In this document: positions 1 through 12,450 of the stretch, one piece after another | Position numbering within the stretch: position 1 is the first letter of the stretch | Layout of the letters: each line of letters begins with the position of its first letter | Source of the DNA: Zopfochytrium polystomum | Lineage: Eukaryota; Chytridiomycota; Chytridiomycetes; Chytridiales; Chytridiaceae | Assembly: GCA_025765615.1 (NCBI GenBank) | Contig: JAIVFJ010000103.1 | Location: 161,963 to 225,962, forward strand | Direction of reading: 5' to 3' | DNA: 64,000 nt | Position numbers and translations under genes: made by a program | Notes under the pieces: generated by a model | The model's database searches: none | What the model was told of the DNA's origin: nothing | The model's input: the letters and a program-made list of their open reading frames with translations, nothing else

Positions 1-3000
1 CTCCCCGACCTGGTCGTCCCGGCGTACTCGGGCCTCCCGCTCACCCCCGCCGGCCTGAGCCCGTTCTTCACGAGGTTGTTCACCACCGCCGCGTTCCCCA
101 AGCTGGACATTAGCGTCAAGCAGAATGTCAACTTGAGCGCGACGACCACCGCCGATGTTACGTACCAGCTGAACACTATGGCATTCTCGACGGATTCGTC
201 TGTCGCGGCACCGTCGTTTGTTGGTAAGACTTCTTTTCTTATCTCTCTTGTATTCTTTCTTGTGCGATGGTGTCTTGTCCGCTGAACTCTACGTGTCTGT
301 CGTTCTTTGATCAACAGGGTTCAACAACTTCCCCAACTCGGGTTTCACCGGAGACTTTACCTTGACGAGCATCACTACGTTTACCGCCACGAAGCTGGTC
401 TATAGCAACACGTTCAACTTGGTCATCCCTAAATCCAGCATCTTGGTCGACAACATTGGCACCGTGACACTGTTTGTGAACGTCACCGACACAGCGCAGT
501 CCAGCACCACGCCGTTCTTGCTCGGAAGCTTCCAGCTGTCCAACTTCAAGTTGGACGCGGCGACCGGCACCTTCTCGGCCCCGGTTTCGCTCGAAATCAA
601 CTTTAAGTTAAAGGACGGAGCCATCGACACCACCGACCCGCTCTACAAGCTGTTCGAACGCAAGTTCCAGAGCTCGGACAAGGCGAACGGAGCAGCCAAC
701 AACGACCCGCTGACGATCTCGGTGTTCGGCTCGGCGGCCTCGACCCCCATCACCGTCCTCCAGGACGCATTCACCGCCCTCAACATTGCGTCGACCATCA
801 GGATCCCCCCCATCCCGGACACGGTCACGTTTGCACCGTCCTCCATCGGCCTCGCGACACTGACCAGCTACACGACAAACACCCTCGTCTTCAAGGCCAG
901 CGTCAAGTTTGCCAACCCGGACGCACTCACCCTGCTCAGCATCGGCGCCGTCAACTTTACAGTGTCGCTGGCGGCCGACGGGGCTGCCGTCGGACAGTTT
1001 TCGATCCCGGACTTTTCCCTGCCGGTTGGCGGCAAAGAGTACCCAGTGACGTTGACCGTCACGTTTGGCCAGGGCCAAGCCCTCGACACGTCGTCGTCGG
1101 TGTACAAGACTTTCTTGCGGGCCTTTGACTCCTCGCAGAGTCTCATCCCCCCGCAGGGCGCACTGTGGCAGGCCGCCGCCGCTCCAGTGGTGTTCTCCTC
1201 CTTCTTCTACTTCAACAAACCCCTGGTCTTCGACCCCGTCCCGTCCGTCACAGCCGCAGTGTCGTCTCTCTCCCTCTCGGCCCTGTCGGGAGCCAACTCG
1301 ACCGCCCTCACCTTTGCCGGCAGCCTCACCCTCACCGTCTCGGCCCCCATCGTCGACCTGAAAGGCGCCGTCTTCAAGCTGATCGCGACCAGCCCCTCCG
1401 CCGTCGTCCCCGACGCCACCTCCGCCATCGAGATCTCGTCCGACATCGCCGTCGCCGACCTCGACTTTTCCACCACCCAGACCCAGACCTACACCTACCC
1501 GTTCACCGTCAACGTCGGCACCGCCCAGGCCCCGTCGTCCCTGTACAAATTCTTCCTCACTCAGTTCTCCGCCGGCGCCACCGCCCCCACGGACATCCCA
1601 GTCTCCGTCGTCGCCACCGGTCCCATCGCCGCCCCTGCCGTCGTCAGCTTCCTCAACTTCACCTCCTCCCTCCAGTTCGTCCGCTCTCCCGCCCCGTCCG
1701 CCACCGCGCTGGCAGACGTCGACTACTCGAAGCTGGGAACCGTCACCGCAAAGTCGCTGGACTTCACTTCCAGCCTGACGCTGGCCGGCGCCGCCGCGAA
1801 CGCCCTGTCGGTGCCCGCGGACTTCCACTTTGACTTTGCGGTCTCCGTGCCGGCTGTCAGCAGCTCGAGCTTTGCGTTGGCGTCGAACGGTAAGTTCGGG
1901 GATTCCTCGCGTTGGCGCACATGTTTTCTCTTTCTTTTTTCCAACCCCCTCTGGCGTTGGTCGTTTGCTCGGTGCTTGGAGCTAATGCTAGAAAATTTTC
2001 ATATGATCTTTGCAGCGTCGGCCACCCAGGTCACTTTCAAGGCGGACCCTGCGTCTTACCCGCTCACGTTTTCCGTCGTGTTTGCCGAAACCGACGTCGA
2101 AACCACCGCGCTCTACCAGCTTTTTGAGAACCTGTTCTTCAACCCGAGCTTTGGCGGCTCGCTCTCCGTCTCGGTCAAGTCCAAATCGTCGAGCATCCCC
2201 ACGCTCGAGAACCTGTTTGACTTTTCCACCTCGCTGAAGTTCAGCCTTGGCAATTTGGTCGCATCGCCCACGGTGTACTTGGACACGCCAGACGGCATCA
2301 CGTACTCTCCGATCGTCAACTCCGTGGACAGCAGCCCGATCACGATCCAGTACACCGCCGAAACCGGCGCAACCTACACCTTTAAAAAGTCCGACACCGA
2401 CTCCTTTGTCGCCACTGTGACCGCCACGCAAACCTCAGACAGCCTCGCCCCGAACGGCTCGTTCAACGTCTCGAGCCTCTCCTTCATCCCGACGCCGCTG
2501 ACGGCCGCCATAACGGCCTACGATCCCACCACAAAGTCGTGGCCCGCGCCCGTCTCCGGCTCCCTGCAGAGCGCCCCCAGAATCACCATCCCTGCCACCG
2601 CCGGCAGCGGCGCCGCCGGCTTCTCCATCAAACCCGTCTCCGTCGCCCCCGTCACGACCCCGGCCACCGCCGGCGCCGTCGGCACCCACCTCGACACCGA
2701 CGTCACCGCTCTCTCCTTCGGCGCCGTCTCCCTCGACGCCGCAAACCTCCCCGCCGGCCTCACCCTCTCCACCGTCGTCCTCAAACTCGCAAAGTCCCAG
2801 ATCCGCAGCACCCTCAACAACCTCGCTTACACCTCGGCGAAAGTGGCGGGCTCCCTCGCCCTCGACGGCGCCGAGCTCTCTAGCTTTACGGTCTCGGCCA
2901 CCCCGGCCGCCCTCGCCGTGACCTCCGTCGACGGCGCTGCCCCCGCGCTCCCGGACGTCGTCGTCGCCGCATTCGCCGGCCTGCCGTTGACCCTCGACGG

Positions 3001-4892
3001 TGCGAAGGCGCTGTTCAAGAAGCTGTTTACCGAGGCGGCTTTCCCGGCGCTGACGGCCGCCGTCACGGTGAACGTTGACCTGAGCGCGACGACTACCAAG
3101 GATGTGACGTACTCGCTCAACACCATGACCTTTTCGACGAGCACGCTGGCCCCTGCATCTGTTGTCGGTATGTTTGTTTGTTTTTCTTCTCCCATTCCAT
3201 TGTTTTGGGGGGTTTTTTTTGGCTGTGCTTCAAACTGATCGCTCCTGCTCACCCACCGTCGCAGGCTACAACAACTTTGCTGGTTCTGGATTCACTTCCA
3301 ACCTGGACGTTTCGTCCTTGACGGACTTTAGCCAGACGTCGCTGACGTTCAAAGCCAAGTTTACGCTGGTCGTCCCTGAAAATGCGGTCCACATCTCGAA
3401 CGTGGGCACCGTCCCGCTCGCGGTCAAGGTCATCAGTGGCGGCAACACAATCGACTTTGGAACCTTTTCGCTGGCCGCCGTCGACCTCGCCCCCGGCTCC
3501 AAGACCGAATACGACGCGCCCATCACCGTGACGATCCCCGCGGACCCGGCGGCGCCGCTCGTGACGCTGCTGACCAGCCTGTTCCAGACCACGACGGCCA
3601 CCCCCGTCAACGTGCTGATCACGGGCGCGGCGGCCGCGGCGAACGGCACTGTGGCGGAGGCGCTGGCCGATGCGTTCGCCGCGATGAGCATCGCGTCCAC
3701 CATCACGTTCAACGCCACGCCGTCCAGCGTCGCCACCGGCGGCTTTGTCGGCGCCGTCGCGCCCGCCAGCGTGCAGGACGCCTCGGCCGCCGGCTTCACC
3801 TTTGGTGCGTCCATGCTGCTCATCACGACGCTCGCCGTCGCCGGAAAGGTCGACTTCAAGTTCAAGTTCGTGCTCACCCCCTCCGGCGCCGACCCCATCG
3901 TCCTCGCCGAGGACGTCGCCGTCCCCGGCGTCGCCCTCAACGGCGCGGACACGTTCGTCTTCCAAGTCGCCGCCCGCCCACCATCCGACTCGTCGCCGCT
4001 TCACAAGTTCTTCGAGGACCTGATCGTCGCCGGCAAGGACGCCGTGCAGGTCCCAGTCGCCGTCACCTCCACGGCCTCCAGCAACCTGGCGTTCGCCGGC
4101 CTGTTCAAATTTTCGTCGTCCCTGACCTTCTCGTTCGGTCAGCTGCTCGCCCCCGCCGTCACGCTCGACACCGCCGACGGCCTGACCTTCCTCCCGCGCC
4201 TCGCCCTCACAAACCAGTCCCCATTCGCCCTCACCGTCACCCTCTCCGACGCGGCCCCCGTCAGCTTCACCCCCTCAGACGACCCCACCGCGACCCTCAG
4301 TTTTGCCCCGGCCGCCGGCGCCGGCAACGTGACGCTCGCCGCAACGGGCGACCAGGCCAACGTCTCGGCCGCCGCGCCCGCCGACACCAACGCCACCCTC
4401 GTCGCCGCCGCCGTCGCCTACGCAGATGGCTCGTACCCGCCCGCCCGCGCCGGGTCCGTGTCGCTGTTCGCCGTCGTCTCGATCAAGTTGGGCGACTCCG
4501 CGGGCGTGGGCGGCTTTGTCGTCCGCGCCATCGACGCGCCGCTCGTCCGTCCCGCCACGCTTCAGGCGACCGGCGCCGCGCCGCCGACGCCGTCGCCGTC
4601 GCCGTCGCCTTCGAAGTCAGAGTCTCTGTCGGATTCCGCGTCCTCGTCGCCGACGGACTCGACGACGGACACCACTTCGACGTCGCCGACGGATTCCACT
4701 TCGCCGACGTCGCCAACGGACACCACAACGACGTCGTCGACGGATGCTACCACGACGACGTCTCCAGCTGATGCCACGACGACGACGCCGGCGGACGCCA
4801 CGACGCCAACATCCCCGACGGATACCACGACGTCCACGGACCCGTCCAGCGGCGGCAGTGGGCTCGCGCGGCGGTGGCACTGGCGCGCGTAA
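1..4892 (+). CDS. Large repeat-built secreted/cell-surface-type protein (DUF3712/LEA2-like repeats), 5' partial
   Basis: The gene enters from the left edge already in frame. Visible exons are 1-223, 318-1889, 2016-3167 and 3265-4892, about 1524 residues. All three introns are phase 1 with GT/AG ends. The protein is made of repeated, mostly beta-rich modules. A recurring unit has an NNF...GF opening, a D..S LT..F...KF segment, 'V..IGTV' turns and a closing 'DVTY.LNTM.FST' segment; compare the end of exon 1 with 3070-3150. The pattern resembles fungal DUF3712/LEA2-like tandem domains, which are usually extracellular or membrane-anchored; this is pattern recognition, not a search. The C-terminus (about 4590-4860) is a Ser/Thr/Pro stalk of TTTSPTD-type repeats, as in wall proteins, but ends in a basic, non-hydrophobic tail, so no GPI signal is visible. 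The signal peptide, if any, lies upstream. Long antisense frames here are shadows of strong GC bias at third positions. Confidence 0.75.
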
Positions 4893-5425
4893 GAGCCAGA
4901 AATAGAAGGACGGGGCGGAGGGAGCGGCGCCGGCAGCAGCGAACATTTTTTTGCGTCTTCCGGAGTGCGTCCCGTCTGCCTTTCTTTCGCTCTTTTCTTT
5001 CTCTCTCTGTCTTTTTCTGGAATGGTCTGTCCGTATGGGTAGGGTCGTAGAATGGCAGTAGTGGGTTGTAGCTATAGTGGGCTTGCTGTAGGAACTTTTG
5101 CTCCCTCCCCCTGTACCCACTGCATGCTTGCGCGCTTGCCCATCCCCCGTTTTCCCTTCTACGTAATTACTTGTGTGCTTGTGCCTTCCCCCTTCTTTCC
5201 TCTCTCTCTCTCTCTCTGTCTTCCTCTCTCTGCCTCTCTGTCTCTGTCTCTCTCTCTCTCTTTCCCTCTATGGCGCTCTCTCTATTTTTTGGGGGTAGCG
5301 CGACCTGTGACTTTTTTTTTTTCGTTTGTGTCCAGAGCGACCATCACGCGAAAGACACGAAAAAGAAAAGAGAAATTATGACCAAAACGGGCCTACGGAC
5401 GGACGGACAGACAGACAGACAGACC

Positions 5426-5457
<32 letters not shown>

Positions 5458-5543
5458 GGACTCCTTCGTCCTTGTCAGTTCAGTTCCACCAACGACCTTC
5501 CTTGTCAAAAACAACAACCAAAACGATCATCTGAAGGCACAAG
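4893..5543. other. Intergenic: 3' flank, pyrimidine tract, GACA tandem repeat
   Basis: Between the surface-protein stop and the ZGPAT-like start lie a CT-rich tract (about 5180-5275), a poly-T run near 5312 and a GACA/GACG tetranucleotide array at 5398-5459. The array ends about 85 bases before the next ATG, so it probably lies in that gene's 5' leader or promoter. No conserved gene is seen. Confidence 0.7.
5398..5459. repeat. (GACA)n microsatellite
   Basis: About 15 near-perfect copies of GACA, with a GACG variant and one interrupting ACCGAC unit. All three frames stay open across part of it, which creates spurious long reading frames. Confidence 0.95.
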
Positions 5544-7611
5544 ATGGACGGCGGCGGGGACGGCGGCCGCGACGACGGCGCTGAAGAACAGCCGCAGCCG
5601 CAGCAGCAGCTGCTACACGACCACGACGGCGACGACAACGACGGCCTCGACAACCACCACTACCGCCACCAACTCGAGCTCCTCAACCAGCTGGAGGCCC
5701 TCGACGTCGCACTCTCCGCCGACCCCGCGAACGAGGACCTGCTCGCCCTCAGGGCCGACCTGCTCGCGTTCTTTGCAACAACCGCCGATGCCGCCGATGC
5801 CGATCCTCCGGATCCAGCAGCAACGACAACCGCCGCCGCCGATCCCGACCCCCCCGACGATCGCGACCCCGATGGCGACGAGCGTCGCGATCGCGAGGCA
5901 TCTCCGCGGTGGCCGTTGGACGATCACCAGCACGACACCGCCGCTGCCACCGCCACCGCCGCCGCCTTTGCCCCAGGCGACCGCTGCGCCCTCCCCTTCC
6001 CCGTCGGCCGCCGCGTCCTCCTCCTCCCCGCCCTCGTCGTCTCCACAAACCCCGCCGCCGGCACCGCCACGGTCCGCCCCACCACCCCCGTCTCCGCCCG
6101 CTGCCGCCGCCCGCCGGGCCACACCGTCCCCGCCGCCCTGCTCCTGCCCTTCTCCGCCGTGCACCCCGCCGCCGATGACATCGACGACGACCACGACGAC
6201 AAAGGCGCCAGCCTCTTTGCCGTCGGCGCCGAAGTCCTCGCCCGCTACGACCCCGACGGCCTCTTTTACGAAGCCCGCGTCGTCGAGCGCCGCACCGCCG
6301 CCGTCGTCGTCAGGTACAATGACTACCCGGACCACCCGCCCGTCCCGCTCCCCGCCGACGCCGTCTTTCCCCTCGTCGACACCGGCATCAGGGTGCCCCG
6401 CGACGACGACGACGGCGGCGGGGAAGACGGGGATGAGGAAGAGGTGGTGGACGGCGCTGGAGGAGACGTAGACGCGAGCGACAGCGAGTGCGATGGCGCA
6501 GAGAGCGGGCCGGGGGATGCGGACGCGGCAGCCGAGGAGGAGGAAGATGACGTGCCGGCGTCACCGAGGCTCTTTAAATACGAGAACGGACAGGTGCGGA
6601 CGGAGGGGGGGCCTGAATTGACCGATACAAATCTTTCTAACTGCCCACGACTGGAACACGCAGGAGTTGGGCGCGTGGGACGTGACCGGTAAGAACTTGC
6701 GTGAACTTCCAAATGCTTTCGGATTGAAAGGTGAAACTGACTAGGTCCTTGATCTGCAGGCGTCGCGTCCCGCTACCTGGCCAGCATGGGATACAAAGTG
6801 AACGGGACGGGTTGGGGGGTTGTGCCTGCATCCATCCCCACCCTTTTTTCTCTCATCATCTCATCAGCGCTGTTGATTCAAAACAAAAATCCAAACAAAA
6901 CAGGGCGAAGGCCTCGGCCGGCGCGGCAACGGCATCGTCCGCCCTATCGAGGCCGTCATCCTGACGCCCGGCCGCGGCCTCGGCTTCGAACCGAAAACCC
7001 GGAGCCGCAGCCGCCGCCGACGCGGCGCGAAGCGGAAGCGCGAGGAACCGAACGGCAGCGGCGACGAGCCCGGCGGCCGCCGCGGCGCACGGAAATCGTC
7101 GCGCGCCGTCGACGCCGCCGCCGCCGCCGCCGCCGCCCCGCGAGACCTGTTCGCCTTCCTCAACGCCGCCGTCGGCGGCGGCGCCGACGGCGACGACGAC
7201 GGCGACGGCGGCACCCATACCCGCACCGAAACCCACGCCGCCTCCAAGCCCGCGCCCCCGCGCGCGTCCCCGTTCCCTGCCCGCGGCCGTCCCACCCCGC
7301 CACCACCCGCCCCGCGCCACCCCACCAAACCCGCCGCCGCCGCCGCCGCACCCGCGACCCCAACCCCTGCAGCCGACCGCGCGGCCCTGCTCCGCCTTTC
7401 GCAAAAGCAGTCCGCGCTCCGCGGCGAGATCGCGCGGGCCCGCGCCGCCGTCGCGCGCAACGCGCGGGCGCGCGACGCCGCCACCGCCGCCGCGTTCGCG
7501 AGGCGGATCGCGGCGCTGGAGGGGAAGCTTGGGGAGGTCGAGAGGGAGGAGGAGAGGGTTAGGAGGAGGGTCGAGGGGGAGAGGGTCAGGAAGGGAATGG
7601 CGGCGTTTTGA
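5544..7611 (+). CDS. ZGPAT: ZGPAT-like protein: Tudor-like region, G-patch, C-terminal coiled coil; CCCH finger not visible
   Basis: Exons 5544-6593, 6664-6688, 6760-6797 and 6904-7611 join in frame to 606 residues. Small introns separate parts of the G-patch. Order: an N-terminal helix LELLNQLEALDVAL; a low-complexity Asp/Pro segment; a Tudor-like segment with FAVGAEVLARYDPDGLFYEA and VVVRYNDY (about residues 230-275); an acidic stretch; a G-patch spliced as ASRYLASMGYK + GEGLGRRGNGIVRPIEAVIL; a DLFAFLN motif; and an Arg/Ala-rich coiled coil ending KGMAAF. The order G-patch, FDFLN-type motif, coiled coil ending K.M..F matches animal and fungal ZGPAT, a nuclear splicing or transcription co-factor. 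The CCCH zinc finger normally between the N-terminus and Tudor part is not recognisable here. The start is the first ATG after the GACA repeat. The longer frame at 6786-7562 is a shadow of exon 4. Confidence 0.8.
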
Positions 7612-8732
7612 GGTTTAGGGCAGAGGCGGGCGGGCGGTGAGCGGGCGGTGAGCGGGTGGTGGTCGGGCGCGCGGGGCGTGTGCGTTGCGGTTTTTTTTTT
7701 TGTGTTCATAAGAGAAGATAAATATTCATGGCAGTTCGAGCGTCGCGTTTGCGCCCCGCCTTCCCTTCTTCTTCCGACACTGGACAACGTCTAATCAGCC
7801 AAAGTACACTTCACGCTCTCTCTTCCTCCTTCCCTTCTCTAGTGGGAATTATTAATATATTATGTATGTAGGGTATTAATATTTAATATGAAGAAGAAGA
7901 AGAAGAAGAAAACGGGGGGGAAAGGGCGTGATTTTTTTTTTTTTTCCTTTTTTTAGGAAGAGTGAGATGCCACGCAGGTATGGCAGGAAGCCAAGGACCT
8001 TGACAGAACCAAGCGCGTTACCGCACACAGGCCACCCTTGCTGCTAACACTACTGGGAGCCAAAGTAAACAACAACAAGAAAACTACAACAACAACGAAA
8101 GGTGGAGAAAACATAAGGCCTCGGCCTTGCGGAAAGTGTCAATCTGACAGCGGAGTAAGTGGTTGGAAGGAGTCAGGAAGGAAAAGGGCAGAGCTGTGGA
8201 AAAAGGGTGGAGCAGGGGAGGTGGGAGGCGCTTAGTGCATGTCTGGCGGTACAGGATGTGGGGGACGCATAATTGGTGTGTGGAGTTGGATTGGAAACAG
8301 TGAACCGTGTGCCGAATCCAGAGTGTTCCAAGAGCTGGGCGAGCAAGGCCAAGGTAGTTAGTGTTGGCGCCAGATCCGAATACCGCCTTGCAAGAGGAGC
8401 TAATCAGGAGGACAGGTGTTGGAGTAGTGGCGACTGCATGTACCGCATTGAGGAGCACGAGGGGGCGTTGGGTGCTGCTGCGTGAGGGCGTGTGAGCCGC
8501 GAGACAATTGAATCTAGACAATTTTATTGCTATTTAATATTTCTTTGCTTGTCTTTTTTTTTTACCTCCTTTGAGCCGGGCACGTCACATTCTTTGTTTT
8601 CTTTTTCTTTGTTGTACTGTACTTTTTTTTTTTTTTTTTTCTCGTGTCCGCACGCAGAGGAGACAAGACAGACAAAGGGAGAGACATCGTTGAAGAGAGC
8701 CTCTCTTTGTTGCTCGCTCTCTCACTCTCACA

Positions 8733-8775
<43 letters not shown>

Positions 8776-8937
8776 ACTCTCTCTCTCTCTCACTCTCACT
8801 CTCACTCTCACTCTCTCTCTCTCTGTCGCTCTCTCTCTCTCACTCTCACTCTCTCTCTCTCTCTCTCTCTCTCTCGCTCTCTCCCCTCTCTCTGTCTCTC
8901 TCCGCGTCCCCTCGGAACAGGCCCAGCCACACACTCA

Positions 8938-8976
<39 letters not shown>

Positions 8977-9254
8977 CAAGCTTAGCTGTCCTCACTCCTC
9001 ACTCCTCACTCCTCACTCACTCAAACCACCCCTCCTCCTCCTCCATCTCCACTTCTTCCCCATCCTCTACCTCCACCCCCACTCACACACCCCCTACTCC
9101 ACCTACCTACTACTCACACCAACTCATCCTCCTCCACCTGCGCCGCCGCCTCTTCTTTGGCTCTTTTTTAACCGAGTCCTCCTCCTCCACCTCCTAACGC
9201 TCCTCCTGCTCCCCTACTCCCCATTTCCTTGCCCGGGGCCAGCTTTCTCAATGA
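7612..9254. other. Intergenic, low complexity
   Basis: Contains an AT-rich stretch with AAG repeats (7845-7910), poly-T runs (7932-7957, 8620-8640), a long interrupted CT array (about 8700-8900), a CA array (8937-8974) and C-rich triplet repeats up to the next gene. Open frames across the CT/CA arrays encode only Ser/Leu or His/Thr repeats and are not genes. Nothing else recognisable is seen. Confidence 0.7.
8700..8974. repeat. Compound (CT)n-(CA)n microsatellite
   Basis: Interrupted CT dinucleotides with CACT variants run for about 200 bases, followed by a nearly pure CA tract at 8937-8974. Confidence 0.95.
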
Positions 9255-11068
9255 CCTCCGTCGCCGAAAGCCCCCGCGAAGCGCCCCCAACAGCGAAACA
9301 CATCCCCCGCCCCCGTCCTTGCCCTGCGCTCCTCCAACACCTCGCTGCCGACAGCCGCAGGCGCAAGACGAGGAAGCCCAGCGCGGCTCGCCCCCCCACC
9401 CTCTTCCGCCTCAGCACGCGCCCCACCCGCGTACACTCAAAGCCCGCCCGCCACGCCGCCGTCGCCGTCGTCCCCTCGTCTGTCGCCACTGTCGGTGGAC
9501 GCCGCCGCTCACCACCGCCAACATCAAGAGGCCGGAGCCGCGCGCACGCCGCCCGCCTCGCCCTCCCCCTCCACCACCCCGCTCGACGAAAAACCCCTCA
9601 TTGCCGACACCTCCACCCTCACCCCGGCCTGGAGCGCCGTCCACGCCGCCGCCGGATCCCCCAGCACCGTCACCACCGCCCACACCGTCGGCAGCGGCGG
9701 CGACTCGCCCGACGAGCGCCGCAAGTCGCCCAGCATGCGCTCCATCGAAGCCTTCTTCGTATCCCACCCGCTCAGCATCTCCGTCGACGCCGATCCCCCC
9801 GCCTCCTCCGCCTCTTCGTCAACCGCCGCCGCCCCGCCGCAACCGCCGTCCCCATCGCCGTCGTCGGCCCCGCCGTCCCCGCGCCCCGCCTCTGCTACCC
9901 CGTCCACCCCGTCGCGCTGGCGCCGGTCCCGTTCCCCGTCCCCGTCCCCCTCGCCCGCCGCACCTGCAGCGGCGGCGGCGGCCGCCGTCGACGCCGCCGT
10001 GAGAGTCGAGGTGCGCCAGGTCGCCCGGCGCCTCGAGCAGACTCGGAGAAGCGTCCTCTGCGAGATCCCCCTGCGGTAAGCCGTGCGTGCGTGTGTGCTG
10101 GCTGTGTGTGCTGTGTGTGAGTGTGTGTGCGTGCGTGTGTTGCTGTGCGCCGCGTGCTGTGTGTGTGGCGCGCTTTCACGAAGTTCTATGTGGTGGCACT
10201 CACCACCCTTCGTCCACCCCGCCCCTCCACAACCTCGTGCCAGCTACGACAAGGGCTCCAACTTCCTCGACCCCGCCCTGCCCTTCGAGCTCGTCGGCCG
10301 CGTCGTCAACACCGAGTACGCCAGCCGCGTCCACGACCTCAACGCCCACCTCGCCAAACAAGCCTCCGTCGCCGACCCTGCCCCCACCGTCCGCTTCTAC
10401 TCCATCGTTGCCGCAGTCGCAGTCACCGTCGTCGCGGGCGCCGTCGCCGCAGTCAGCAAAGCCACCCTCGTCCCCGCCGCCCTCGTCATACTCATCTCCC
10501 TCCCCATCGCTGGAACATTCTACGCCTACGCCGGGTCTACCACGCTCAAGGTTCGTGGCCCAGCGCCGGGGACCCGCTTCCAACTGAAAAAGCCATTCCC
10601 GAAAAAAAAAACAAAAAAAAAAACAAAAAACAAAAATGTAAACAGGCCGAAACCACCCTCCGCCTCCACCTCCAAACCTGGACCGCCCTCGACGCCCCGC
10701 GCGCCCTCCACTGGTCCTCCCGCCGCCTCGTCCCGGATTCGATGCCCCGCACCATCCGCCCGCGTCCCGTCCCCGTCCCGTGGTCCGTCGTCTGCGAATT
10801 CGTCCCGCGCGCCCACGCCGTCGCCGCCCAGACGTACGAGACGTTGCCGATGTACCGGAGCGCGGACCGCCATGATGACGATGAGGATGAGGACGTCCAC
10901 CACGTCGACGACCGCGGCGATCACGCCCACGCCGACGAAGACGGCAACGGCGAAGGCGGCAACGGCGAAGGCGGCCACGGCGAAGCCCCCGTCTTTGTCG
11001 TCGTCGTCGTCGAGGAGCCAAACGCGAGCACCGCCCCGCCGCCACCACCGCCCTCGGGTTCTGCTTAG
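9255..11068 (+). CDS. ERF4: Erf4/golgin-A7-family protein, palmitoyltransferase accessory subunit-like
   Basis: Exons: an uncertain 5' end through 10075, then 10244-10550 and 10646-11068; the two visible introns join in frame. After a long Ser/Pro/Ala-rich disordered N-terminus comes SVLCEIPLR, an intron, then YDKGSNFLDP and ALPFELVGRV, with a helix around HDLNAHLA. This matches the Erf4 signature 'R.P.DY..G....F...FP.EL.GR'. Two hydrophobic segments (about 10400-10540) form a hairpin, followed by a helix (TLRLHLQTWT) and a PWSVVCEF strand, then acidic and Pro-rich sequence. Erf4 and golgin-A7 partner the DHHC acyltransferase Erf2 at ER/Golgi membranes. The coding frame is closed by TGA at 9252, and the first in-frame ATG comes late, so the start is unresolved. 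An ATG at 9251 lies in another frame and would need a small frame-changing intron. Confidence 0.6.
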
Positions 11069-12153
11069 GGCCCGGGGGGATGGTGGGGGACCAGCGCCCA
11101 TACCCGACCTTCTCTCTCTCTCTTTCTCCCTGCACATTGTGGCAAACATTTCGAGCGCGGTAGACTAATAACGAAATCGGTGTGATTTTCATGATGAGGA
11201 AAAAAGAAAAAAAGAAAAAAAAAAGAAGTAGTGTACAGCTTTGCCGCCACCCCCTCAACTCCTCGCAATCACGTCTCATTTTGAACCAAAAACAATCAAG
11301 CAAATCGACACCAACGACCTCGTCTTCCCTCAAAAAGACACATGTCACTGGTGTGGTGTTGGCGCTGTGATGTCCTCCATAAGCTATCCATGTTCTGCCT
11401 CTCTACGCGTGTGCTACGCCCGTACCTCCTCTCACCTCACACAGTCTTTCACTTTAACAGTATTTTTTTCTTTCCCTCTCCCTTTTTTTCATGTTTTTTT
11501 TTGTTTTTGGATTCTCCGTGGTTCTCTTCTTTTCTTTTTTTTTTTTTTTTTTTTTTTCACCATGTGAACTGGGGGAGGGAGGGAGGGTCTTATTCTGCTG
11601 CTCTTCTTCTTCTTCTTCTTCTTCTACTTCGGAGTTTTAAACTGAATATTGCGACTCACCAAACTGTGCAATCATACTGAGTCATACTTCTGAGTGAATA
11701 TTTGAACAACATGCAAGCAAGGAATTTGGGTACAATGACTGTCTTCATGACTGTCATCCTCCAAATGAAACAACAAACTATAGCTGTTGTCGTCATCATC
11801 GTCTTCCATATCTTGTGGGGGAGTTGGCGGTTGATCTGAGGTGTTTGTCAATGATGATGGCGGCCGTCCCCTCAGAAGCCTGGCACAGTTGCTGGCGAGT
11901 ACTAGAGGAGGGAGCACTGTCAGGAGGAGAGTTGGATAATCAGCAGTAAGAGTCAAGTGGTGGCTTGACAGGCTCAAAAGAAGGAGAGTCGTCAGTTTCA
12001 GGAAAGCCAGTAAAATCATCAGAAAGAGAAGTTAAGAAATCAGAATTAAGAGATTGAAGCTTAGCGTTGCTGCAGACAAGGCCAGGAAAGGCATGCTCAA
12101 TGCAAGTTGCAGTGGCGTGCCTGAAGAATGGTCTGTCCAGCAAGGTCGTGGCT
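11069..12153. other. Intergenic
   Basis: Poly-A/GA-rich sequence just after the Erf4-like gene (11190-11230), poly-T at 11530-11560 and a CTT triplet run at 11600-11625. The 11.7-12.15 kb part has short acidic reading frames on the minus strand without recognisable similarity. No gene can be supported. Confidence 0.5.
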
Positions 12154-12450
12154 TGTCAGGAACAGGGCAGGACAGGGCAAGGCAGACAAGGAACTGAGAG
12201 GAGTGATGATTGTATTGGAAACAATAATTCACTTGTGGGATGGGACAGGTCCCCCATCCCCCTTTTATACCTTTTGAGAGTCTTCCTTGTCAAGACTCAA
12301 AGAAAGTTCCAGAAAGAGCAATTAGTAATACAATGATACCAATGATACCAATGACAACAAGACAAGTCAGGAAAGCAAAGAAGGTTCCACAAGGTTCCAT
12401 GAGGAATGTTCTAGAAGGTTCCAGAGGTTTCCAGAGGGTGACTCATAACA
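12154..12450 (-). mobile_element. Solo LTR, copy 1 (297 bp)
   Basis: Read on the minus strand it starts TGTTATGAGTC and ends CCTGACA, the TG...CA ends of an LTR. Flanks are tggct (12149-12153) and tagct (12451-12455), a 5-bp target-site duplication with one mismatch. It matches the copies at 18240 and 36856 throughout. A TATA motif (tataaaag on the minus strand, near 12263-12270) and repeated GAA/TTC units upstream of it match those of the other copies. No retroelement coding region is attached. Confidence 0.85.

Noticed and set aside
608..1828. 406-codon antisense open frame inside the surface-protein gene
   Set aside because: Composition is Gly/Arg/Glu-rich with no domain; it mirrors the strong GC third-position bias of the true sense frame.
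5398..5459. Regular short repeats as a possible CRISPR array
   Set aside because: Pure tetranucleotide repetition without spacers in a eukaryotic genome; a microsatellite.
8492..10120. 542-codon plus-strand frame over the CT/CA arrays and the start of the Erf4-like gene
   Set aside because: The first half is dinucleotide repeat translation; the second half is out of frame with the exon that carries the Erf4 motifs.
12154..12450. A full LTR retrotransposon with internal region next to LTR copy 1
   Set aside because: The flanks form a target-site duplication across the single LTR, and no gag/pol or primer-binding site follows; a solo LTR fits better.
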